DNA from: CAIQNR01 sp031972475
GTDB lineage: Bacteria; Babelota; Babeliae; Babelales; CAIQNR01
DNA length: 64,000 nt
Assembly: GCA_031972475.1 (NCBI GenBank)
Contig: DALYEP010000001.1
Location: 558,001 to 622,000, forward strand
Direction: 5' to 3'
The notes under the pieces were generated by a model. The model was given only the letters and a program-made list of their open reading frames with translations. It did not search any database and had not been told where the DNA came from. Below are positions 53,612 to 61,207 of this stretch, in pieces. Position 1 is the first letter of the stretch; each line of letters begins with the position of its first letter. Made by a program: the position numbers and the translations under genes.

Positions 53612-55696
53612 ATGAAAAAGCTTATCATACTTGCGTTAACATTAATTTTAACTTCTTGTAAAAGTGAGAAACATTCAATGGAACAATTGCGTAACAAATT
53701 TGGCTATATAACAATAACCAGTGCAGACGACGCTTGCTTAGCTTATCCAAAAACACCCGAAGAAATTTCAAAACGAGCGCTTGAAGCAGAAAATCGCATT
53801 AAAAATATCATAACATCAATCATACAAGTTCCTCATGATTTACAAAATAAAACCAATATGATTTATGCTTTTGACGCACTTGACGGAGCAACATTTGAAC
53901 TTGGCATTCTTGAATTTGTTCAACATGTTTATCCAGATGACACAATGCGCATAAAAGCAACAGAGGCTTCGATTAATTTGCGTAATATATATACCGACAT
54001 GGTAGAAATGAATGTAGATCTTTATAAAGCTTTTAAAGCATATAATCAAGGAAATGCTTCTTCAGAACAACTCTCTTATGAAGAACGATATTTTCTTAAT
54101 GAATTACTAAAAGACTTTCAAAGATTTGGGCTCGATCTACCAGAAGAAAAACGAAAAGAAATTACAGAACTTAATAAAAAAATTAATAAAATAGGCCAAG
54201 ATTTTTCGTGCAATATAAGTGAAGATACAAGCGTAATTTATGCAACAAAAGAAGACCTTTCTGGTATTTCAGAAGATTTTATTAACAATCTAAAAACAAA
54301 CGAGGAAGGTTTCTATGTTTTACATATGGACTATCCAACACAAGATATGATTAGCAACTACTGTACCATACAAGAAACACGTAAAAGATTTTCTAAAGCA
54401 TTTAAAAATAGAGCTTATCCAAAAAACAAGGCAATTCTTGACGATCTTATTAATACAAGACATCAGCTTGCACATTTACTTGGATTTAAAAGCTTTGCAG
54501 ACCTTGATCTTGATGACCAAATGATTAAAAATTCTCATCATGCATGGAATTTTGAAAATGATTTAGAAAACAAAACAAAAACAAAAGCATTACAAGAATT
54601 TAATATCTTTACAAAAGACCTTCCTGAAGGCGTATCACTTAGTCCAGAGGGAAAACTTTATCCTTGGGATAGTGGATTTGTTATGACTCATTTCAAAAAA
54701 GAAAAATATAATATTGATGAGCGTATTCTTGCGGAATACTTCCCTATGGAAAAAACACTTAATGGGTTGATGCATATTTATGAACAATTTTTTTCTATAA
54801 AAATTAAACACACTAAACCAAATCACACCTGGCATCCAGATGTTGAACTTCTTGAATTATCTGATGCCTCAACAAATGAAATTCTTGGATATGTATTTTT
54901 AGATATGTATCCAAGACCAAAAAAATACGGTCATGCCGCGCAATTTAGTGGAATAACTGCCCACATAAATCAAGATGGATATAGAAATCCAGGAGTTGTA
55001 ACGGTTGTATGTAATTTTACTAAACCAACAACAACGACTCCATCTCTATTAAAATATAATGAAGTAAATACATTTTTTCATGAATTTGGACATGCGCTAC
55101 ACAGCATTCTTGGAGCAACTCATTTAGCCTCACAAGCGGGAACAAATGTTAAAAGCGATTTTGTAGAACTCCCTTCTCAAATGCTTGAAAATTGGCTAGA
55201 AGATAAAAATATTCTAAAGAATCTATCTTGCCATTATAAAACAGGAAAACATCTTCCTGATGAATTGCTGGATAAAAAATTAGAACTTTTGAAATTTGGA
55301 ATTGGCATGCAAACAATCGCACAAATCTTATACGCTATGGTATCTCTTGAATATTTTGGAGAACAGCAACCCCAAGATACAAGCGCTGTTTGGAAAAAAT
55401 ATTCTGAAAGATTAATGCCTTATAGTGTCTATGATAATGATAGTCATACCGAGTGTAGCTTTGGACATTTAGTAGGATATGGAGCTAAATATTATGGTTA
55501 CATGTGGTCAGATGTATTAGGTCAAGATATATTTGCTGAAATTAAAAAATATGGACTTCTTAATCCTGTCATTGGTCAAAAATATAAGGACTGCATTATT
55601 GGAAAAGGTGGAAGCAAAGATCCTAATGAACTTCTTGTCGACTTTTTAGGTCGTGAGCCAAACTCTAATGCATTTTTTAAAAAAATGGGCCTATAA
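53612..55696 (+). CDS. M3-family metallo-oligopeptidase lipoprotein
   Basis: The 694-residue protein starts with a lipobox (ILALTLILTSC), so it is a lipoprotein in the periplasm or outer membrane. The M3 catalytic domain carries the zinc motif HEFGH (His490-Glu491, His494), followed by a downstream FVELPSQMLENW helix containing the third zinc ligand. The family includes thimet oligopeptidase and Dcp, which cut short peptides. Most bacterial members are cytoplasmic; a lipid-anchored form could process imported peptides. The gene follows uvrB by 25 bases. Confidence 0.93.
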   Translation: MKKLIILALTLILTSCKSEKHSMEQLRNKFGYITITSADDACLAYPKTPEEISKRALEAENRIKNIITSIIQVPHDLQNKTNMIYAFDALDGATFELGILEFVQHVYPDDTMRIKATEASINLRNIYTDMVEMNVDLYKAFKAYNQGNASSEQLSYEERYFLNELLKDFQRFGLDLPEEKRKEITELNKKINKIGQDFSCNISEDTSVIYATKEDLSGISEDFINNLKTNEEGFYVLHMDYPTQDMISNYCTIQETRKRFSKAFKNRAYPKNKAILDDLINTRHQLAHLLGFKSFADLDLDDQMIKNSHHAWNFENDLENKTKTKALQEFNIFTKDLPEGVSLSPEGKLYPWDSGFVMTHFKKEKYNIDERILAEYFPMEKTLNGLMHIYEQFFSIKIKHTKPNHTWHPDVELLELSDASTNEILGYVFLDMYPRPKKYGHAAQFSGITAHINQDGYRNPGVVTVVCNFTKPTTTTPSLLKYNEVNTFFHEFGHALHSILGATHLASQAGTNVKSDFVELPSQMLENWLEDKNILKNLSCHYKTGKHLPDELLDKKLELLKFGIGMQTIAQILYAMVSLEYFGEQQPQDTSAVWKKYSERLMPYSVYDNDSHTECSFGHLVGYGAKYYGYMWSDVLGQDIFAEIKKYGLLNPVIGQKYKDCIIGKGGSKDPNELLVDFLGREPNSNAFFKKMGL

Positions 55697-55710
55697 AAAA
55701 AATCAATTTC

Positions 55711-56169
55711 ATGAGAAATAGAATCAAAAATATTATATCGGCTACAATCTTTATTAGCATTTTTTTAATAAGCTACACGCTCATTAAAAAAAACACATTG
55801 CGACCTTCTTTAAAGTGTGATTGTTTAATTGCAGGAATAAATGAAGAAACTTATCCTTATGCAAATAAAGATGAAAAAAGATTCAAAGGTTACGAGATAG
55901 ACCTTCTAACAGAACTTTCAAAACGAATGACGAAAAAAATATCTTTTGTAATTCTATCTAAAAAAGAAATAGAAAATGCTCTAAAACAAGGCTCTATTCA
56001 TATAGCATACAGCCATTGCGTAGAACAAAAAAATAAATCTTCAATTATAGACATTTCAGATAAATACAATGAACTAAAAACATTTATAAACAACACAATC
56101 GAAGAGCTTTACGAAGATGGAACAATTGATGATTTGTGTCAAAAATGGAAACTAAAAAACAATACTTAA
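55711..56169 (+). CDS. Single-lobe SBP_bac_3-like solute-binding protein
   Basis: The 152-residue protein has a membrane helix or uncleaved signal (about residues 9-25) and the first lobe of a family-3 solute-binding fold (LIAGINEETYPYA, FKGYEIDLLTELSKRM). It then goes directly to the family's final helix (NNTIEELYEDGTIDDLCQKW). The second lobe of about 100-120 residues usually found in between is missing. It could be a shortened gene still in use or a decayed one; the frame is intact. It follows the M3 gene by 14 bases. Confidence 0.65.
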   Translation: MRNRIKNIISATIFISIFLISYTLIKKNTLRPSLKCDCLIAGINEETYPYANKDEKRFKGYEIDLLTELSKRMTKKISFVILSKKEIENALKQGSIHIAYSHCVEQKNKSSIIDISDKYNELKTFINNTIEELYEDGTIDDLCQKWKLKNNT

Positions 56170-56181
56170 AACAATTTTAAC

Positions 56182-56205
56182 AGGCAAAATAAGCTTATTT
56201 TGCCT
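56182..56205. terminator. Perfect 24-base palindrome after the solute-binding-like gene
   Basis: AGGCAAAATAAG and its exact reverse complement form a 12-bp stem with no loop bases, about 12 bases after the stop codon. No T run follows, so termination here may be weak, or the site may serve as a protein-binding palindrome. Confidence 0.4.
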
Positions 56206-56208
56206 ACC

Positions 56209-56237
56209 TTGACATTGATATAGAGCGATGTTAGAAT
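56209..56237 (+). promoter_or_regulatory. Strong sigma70 promoter of a small RNA
   Basis: TTGACA (56209-56214), a 17-base spacer and TAGAAT (56232-56237): the best promoter match in the window apart from the tRNA's. No protein-coding gene follows it on this strand. The next gene is convergent. Confidence 0.75.
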
Positions 56238-56243
56238 CCATTC

Positions 56244-56345
56244 AAGTTTTTGAAATTAACAGAGTCCCTAAACGAACAATGCGTAAAGCATTGTTCACCC
56301 CCCTAACCCTTCAGCTTAATTCTTAAGTTGAAGGGTTTTTGTTTT
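56244..56345 (+). ncRNA. Putative small RNA with C-rich linker and own terminator
   Basis: Transcription from the promoter at 56209 would make an RNA of about 100 bases. It contains an unpaired leader, a 9-bp hairpin (56274-56282 with 56288-56296), an unpaired C-rich linker (ACCCCCCTAA, 56297-56306) and a Rho-independent terminator. The terminator has a 13-bp stem at 56307-56319 with 56323-56335, followed by TTTTTGTTTT. No ORF of note is present. I cannot assign it to 6S, 4.5S or tmRNA. The C-rich linker could pair with ribosome-binding sites of mRNAs, as in several known sRNAs. Confidence 0.65.
56307..56345 (+). terminator. Terminator of the small RNA
   Basis: A 13-bp stem (one G-U pair) with a 3-base loop and a T run on the plus strand only, so it serves the sRNA and not the convergent M23 gene. 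Confidence 0.85.
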
Positions 56346-56359
56346 ATAAATTACAATTC

Positions 56360-57568
56360 TTACCAAATAGTTTTAGTCCATTCCATTGGATCTACAGATA
56401 TGTTATTAACACGCATTTCCCAATGCAAATGGTAACCGTCTGCAAATCCAGTCATTCCCATTTTGCCAACAGGACTTCCTTTTTTAATCTTTTGACCAAT
56501 TTCAATATCAGAAGCAAAAGAATCAAGATGAAATAACAAAGAAAAAACGCCACATCCATGATCAATCACAACAGTATTACCACTAAATGCATAACGATCT
56601 TTTTCTATAACAACCCCATCATGAGGAGCCCATACAGTACCTTTAATTTGACCTGTAAGATCTATTCCTTTGTGTCTATAAATTCCTCGAGTTGGAGTTG
56701 TTCTAACAGTTCCAAACTCTGATGTAATAGCCGTTGCGTCAAAAGGCACTATAAATGGCCCATGCCATAATTTATGTTGAGGAGAAATCAATACAAGATT
56801 TTTTAATTTTTCATCTAATTCTTTTTGAGAAATATATGCAGCTTTTTCTCGCTCTACTTTATCTTCAGAAATTTTTAATAATTTTTGCTTTTTAAAAGGA
56901 TAAGGAACAACTTGAACCTTACCTTCTAATGTAATTGCATTATCAACGTTATCCAAACAATTAATTTGAAATAAATATTCATTAGGAGCTTGTTCACATT
57001 CAACAGGAACAAATGCTTCATAAATTGTTGAATTTTTAGCTTCGGCAAAACAAGGCACTTCTTGTGAAAAAATATTTACCTTAGCTTCTTTTAAAAACTT
57101 ACTTGCTTGAAATTGAAGATGTAAAACTCTTCCTTGAAAAACCTTTATTTCACTTTCTGAAGAAGTAAATGCAGCTTGCAAAGGAACATTATCTACAAAA
57201 AACATATATGAACGCTCAACACAATTCTTCTGATACGTACCATCCACCAACTTAATAGATAATTTATGTTTTCCATAAGTTAATGCTCTAGTATTAATGC
57301 TAAATGGATGCTCACATGATTGTTTTCCTATGGAAAAATTATAAATCAAAGGAGTTTCATCAAGAAAAACCGATATCTTGCCAACCTTATAAGAATGGCT
57401 CCCATTAACTATGCATGAAATATCACCAGCATAATAAGCACCATCTTTAATTCCACTAACAATTAATTCTGGAGCATTTTTATCAAAAAAATATTGGTAT
57501 ACATTAAAACCGGCACGACCTATAAGAAATAAAACAACAAGCGTAATAATCGTACGCAATTTAAACAT
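56360..57568 (-). CDS. M23-family peptidoglycan metallo-endopeptidase
   Basis: The 402-residue protein has an N-terminal membrane helix (about 7-24), beta-rich Ig-like regions (about 30-225) and the C-terminal LytM domain. The domain contains HKGIDLTG (His299, Asp303) and YHLHWE (His380-x-His382), the zinc and catalytic sites, which appear intact. Such proteins cut peptide cross-links in the cell wall, or activate other hydrolases when inactive. It is convergent with the sRNA. AGGAGAT precedes the ATG. Confidence 0.9.
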   Translation of the reverse strand: MFKLRTIITLVVLFLIGRAGFNVYQYFFDKNAPELIVSGIKDGAYYAGDISCIVNGSHSYKVGKISVFLDETPLIYNFSIGKQSCEHPFSINTRALTYGKHKLSIKLVDGTYQKNCVERSYMFFVDNVPLQAAFTSSESEIKVFQGRVLHLQFQASKFLKEAKVNIFSQEVPCFAEAKNSTIYEAFVPVECEQAPNEYLFQINCLDNVDNAITLEGKVQVVPYPFKKQKLLKISEDKVEREKAAYISQKELDEKLKNLVLISPQHKLWHGPFIVPFDATAITSEFGTVRTTPTRGIYRHKGIDLTGQIKGTVWAPHDGVVIEKDRYAFSGNTVVIDHGCGVFSLLFHLDSFASDIEIGQKIKKGSPVGKMGMTGFADGYHLHWEMRVNNISVDPMEWTKTIW

Positions 57569-57691
57569 GAAATCTCCTGAGAATTATAAATTATATATAT
57601 AGAAAAACATCATTAAAAGTTTATATAAAAAAACGATTGATTCCTAGTCCATTTCTTGTATAAGGTTTCTTTCTATACAAAAAGGATGAGT

Positions 57692-60600
57692 GTGAATATA
57701 AAAATTCATATATTTGCAAAATATTTAATCTGTTTAATTCCCTTAAAGCTTTATGCTGAGCCCCCTGCCCCACCACAACTTCCCAGCGCTCTTGCAAATC
57801 AAAGCATAAGTCAGCTTATTGCTCTTTTTGCCAACGGATCAAAGCAAAATTTAAACAATTTCATACCAACTCTTTTACAAACAACATCAAAACTTACTTC
57901 TCTTAATACAAACAAACCTACCTCTACTCTTTCAAAGTCGATTTTATCATCTTCCTCTCCTACAACACCACCGGAAAGCACTGGTGAAGCTGGATCCTTT
58001 ATAAAAACACTCGACAATCCAAATACAACAATCGCTGCTAAGGCAAATTTAATGTTTAACACAACAACTAATGCTGATGGAACTCCTCGCAAAGTTACTC
58101 AAAAAAATCAATATGACATGCCTATTGCATCTCAAGCTCTTAATAAAAGTTTTGCATCAAATTTTACTGGTGATCTTAACTTGCAGCTTCCAGAGCTAAC
58201 ATTCAGCAATTCTTCTGTTACAAAAGCTTATAATGATTTTGTTATCGCCCTTAAAGAAAATCCAAATTTTTTATCTATGTTTAAAAAAATTCATATCACA
58301 ACACTTCATCAATTATATCAATATTTAATTGGTATTTACGCAACACTCAACTTAATGAATATCAATGATTTAAAAACATACATTATTCTTGAAAAACAAT
58401 TCGGTCTTAATAAGAAAACTCTTATTCTCTCTCACTTAGTAGATGTTATCCAAAGACAATTAACACAAACAATTAAAGGAATAATGCCAGGAATGCCCGA
58501 TCAAGTTGCAATACGAGCAGGAATGTCTGCTTTAAAAAATCAAGGAGCAAACAATTTAAATATGTTTACCCTTGATATGGAAGAGTCAGTTCTAACTATG
58601 CTTGGAATGAATGCCTTAACAGAAGATCAAGTTGCATTGATTATAAAAATCTTAAATACTCCAGAAAATATAGAAATCGTTACCAATAACAAAAACATAG
58701 ACCAGTCTCTTTATCAAAGTGCTTTAAAAAAAATGAGTCCCTCAAATGCAAATTTTGTACAAGAGCTTACATCTGATCAGGCAGATGCTCTTTTTGAAGC
58801 ACTTAACAGTATTTCTTTTGGAATTACAAATGCACAAGAATTGCAATCTGTGCAAAATATAATCGAACAATTAAACTCATCAAATACAACAAGAGAATCT
58901 CTTTCTGTTTCAGATCAAGCATATTTTACAGACAAAATTACTGAAATTGCTTATGGCTTACCACTTGTTGAAACAATTGAAAACACAAATAATATTATAA
59001 AAAAAATTACTGAATCCAGCTCCGATCCATTTTCAAATAAAGAATTAAGCGGACTTAAAAACATACTTGCTTATATAACATCTCTTTTTGAAAAAAATTT
59101 AACAAATATGATTGTACAAGTCATTACTCTTCTTTCAAGGCTCAATCCTAATCATCTAGTTCTTTCAATTTCTCAAAAAATTGATCTTCAAATTCTTTCA
59201 ACGCAACTACTTGCCAGCAAACAACCCTTGCAACTTTTATCAATTAATCAAAGCGACAAATCGCTACTTGGAACAGGATTAATTATTCTTAGTAAAAACC
59301 CGCCTACAAATGAAATACAAAAAATATCTACTACTCTTAACTTAGTAGGAGAACAACTTTTACGCGGAACTCTTCCTGCATCAATTAGCAGCGATCAAAC
59401 AAACGCTATAAAACAAGCTCTTGAATACTTAAAATTATTTACTTTTACACCCACAACATTAAGGGATGCTGAAAAAGCCTTTTCAGCCGCCGACCAAGTT
59501 GTTATAGAAAAAGCTTTTTCAGCGCTAAGCGATCCAAATTTCACCTCATTTGAAATTTTTGATCAACCTACTCAAGGTTTAATTTTAGATACAATACAAG
59601 AACTTGATGCCATTCTTAACACAAGACTAAGGCTTAGCGTTACAGATGCCGCTCCTTTGACAGGATTGCTTGGAGATAGTGACGAAACTGCAGCATACCT
59701 AACTTCAAATCTTTCTATGGATGACTATGGCTCACTAGCAACACTATATGAATATATTTCATCAAAAAAAGAGAGTGTTTCAGCAGCTGATATAGCAAAC
59801 ACTTTTGCAAATCAAAATCCAGCGCCTTATGAATCATTAAAAAAAATATTCTCAACTTCTTCAGATCCAGAAACACCAACTTACAGAGACTATCTAAATG
59901 GAATCAATCAACAAAATATACTTGGATCAGCAACACAACAAGTTGTAGAATCTTTATCTGCAAATGATTTAGAAATATATCGAAAATTTGTTAACAAGCT
60001 TCAAAATCAATCTTTTGATTTTTCTAAATTAGATACAAATGAAATAAAATTATTACGATCCTTCTTTGAGCCCCTCAAAATAGCATTAACAGAAAGCATG
60101 AATGGTCAAGAAAATAATAATACAATGAAATTAATACAAAAAGTAGCAATACTTGTAGCGCAAACACACGCATTTAATAACATGAAAGCATCATACTTAT
60201 GGGTACTTAAAAAATACCTTTTATTTTTTAATCTTTATACAGAATCTCTTCAAGACTACACGCAAAGTACTTATCAAATTATCAATGGATTCACCCAGCA
60301 AGCAAAATCCGTTGCTGAATCTTTAAAGAAAACATCTCTTCAAACTTTAAATCCTCCATTATTTTTTTACGATGAAGACTGCATTAGAACACTACAGATG
60401 ATTCCTCAACTTGCACAACTTGTAAATAATACAAGCCATGTTCCCTATCCTACATTTGCAGTAGAGCAAGCACTTAATGGGTCAACTGTTAATCCTAATG
60501 ATGGAATTACCTACAACAATACCGTATCTATGGGAGGAGGGTCTTTTGTTTATCAAAAATTCTTTTTTATGGATACATTACAAAAATCAGTATCATCTTC

Positions 60601-61207
60601 TAATAATGATATTACTGAGTTAACAGGATCTTCCGCACAGAAAATATCATGGCTCAAAAAAATAGCTGTTCCAGTATCAAATAATGAAATAACAACCCCA
60701 GATGGGAAATCTATAAAAAATTATGGTTATATCTACAAAACAGAAAACAAGCCTAATGATATAAGCGGATTCTACATGAACATACCAATATTTGATACAG
60801 ACCCAATGAATCCAAATACTGTTCTTATAAGACTTTTTGAACAACAAATTATAGCTCAACCAGACTGGCTCAATTACTCTGGATTAAATAAAGACAGTAG
60901 TGGTAAGATAATTCCTGGAGTTATGACCATTTTGCGTGGATGCATGGGAGACTTTATGTCATTGCTCGATCTTAATATTTTCGACCCCTGTCTTTCGGTT
61001 ATGTTCAAAACAGCATTAAGTATTGATGAACCTAAAAAAATAAGCTCTCTTTCAAATGATGTAAACTTTAATAAAGAGACTAAAAACTGTGGTATGTACT
61101 TAGAAGATAAACTACTTGCACAAGAAAGAATGCAAAAAACAAATAGTGTAAAAAACACCTCAGCTTCAGCATCTAAGGCTGGCGGCTCAATGCAAAAGGG
61201 AATGTAA
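57692..61207 (+). CDS. Very large secreted protein, unknown
   Basis: A 1171-residue protein starting at GTG 57692 (AAAGGATGA upstream; ATG 57686 is close by). It has a signal peptide (VNIKIHIFAKYLICLIPLKLYA) and a Pro/Ala-rich segment after it. The rest is mostly alpha-helical, with many Asn, Ser, Thr and Leu and few Cys. No domain or repeat is recognised, though several leucine/alanine-rich helical stretches recur. It overlaps the next gene by 1 base (TAATG), so the two products are likely partners. Confidence 0.65.
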   Translation: MNIKIHIFAKYLICLIPLKLYAEPPAPPQLPSALANQSISQLIALFANGSKQNLNNFIPTLLQTTSKLTSLNTNKPTSTLSKSILSSSSPTTPPESTGEAGSFIKTLDNPNTTIAAKANLMFNTTTNADGTPRKVTQKNQYDMPIASQALNKSFASNFTGDLNLQLPELTFSNSSVTKAYNDFVIALKENPNFLSMFKKIHITTLHQLYQYLIGIYATLNLMNINDLKTYIILEKQFGLNKKTLILSHLVDVIQRQLTQTIKGIMPGMPDQVAIRAGMSALKNQGANNLNMFTLDMEESVLTMLGMNALTEDQVALIIKILNTPENIEIVTNNKNIDQSLYQSALKKMSPSNANFVQELTSDQADALFEALNSISFGITNAQELQSVQNIIEQLNSSNTTRESLSVSDQAYFTDKITEIAYGLPLVETIENTNNIIKKITESSSDPFSNKELSGLKNILAYITSLFEKNLTNMIVQVITLLSRLNPNHLVLSISQKIDLQILSTQLLASKQPLQLLSINQSDKSLLGTGLIILSKNPPTNEIQKISTTLNLVGEQLLRGTLPASISSDQTNAIKQALEYLKLFTFTPTTLRDAEKAFSAADQVVIEKAFSALSDPNFTSFEIFDQPTQGLILDTIQELDAILNTRLRLSVTDAAPLTGLLGDSDETAAYLTSNLSMDDYGSLATLYEYISSKKESVSAADIANTFANQNPAPYESLKKIFSTSSDPETPTYRDYLNGINQQNILGSATQQVVESLSANDLEIYRKFVNKLQNQSFDFSKLDTNEIKLLRSFFEPLKIALTESMNGQENNNTMKLIQKVAILVAQTHAFNNMKASYLWVLKKYLLFFNLYTESLQDYTQSTYQIINGFTQQAKSVAESLKKTSLQTLNPPLFFYDEDCIRTLQMIPQLAQLVNNTSHVPYPTFAVEQALNGSTVNPNDGITYNNTVSMGGGSFVYQKFFFMDTLQKSVSSSNNDITELTGSSAQKISWLKKIAVPVSNNEITTPDGKSIKNYGYIYKTENKPNDISGFYMNIPIFDTDPMNPNTVLIRLFEQQIIAQPDWLNYSGLNKDSSGKIIPGVMTILRGCMGDFMSLLDLNIFDPCLSVMFKTALSIDEPKKISSLSNDVNFNKETKNCGMYLEDKLLAQERMQKTNSVKNTSASASKAGGSMQKGM

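Noticed and set aside
56244..56345. Identity as 4.5S/SRP RNA, 6S RNA or tmRNA
   Set aside because: It lacks the SRP GGAA-type tip, the long 6S bulged duplex and a tRNA-like end; it is also too short for 6S or tmRNA.
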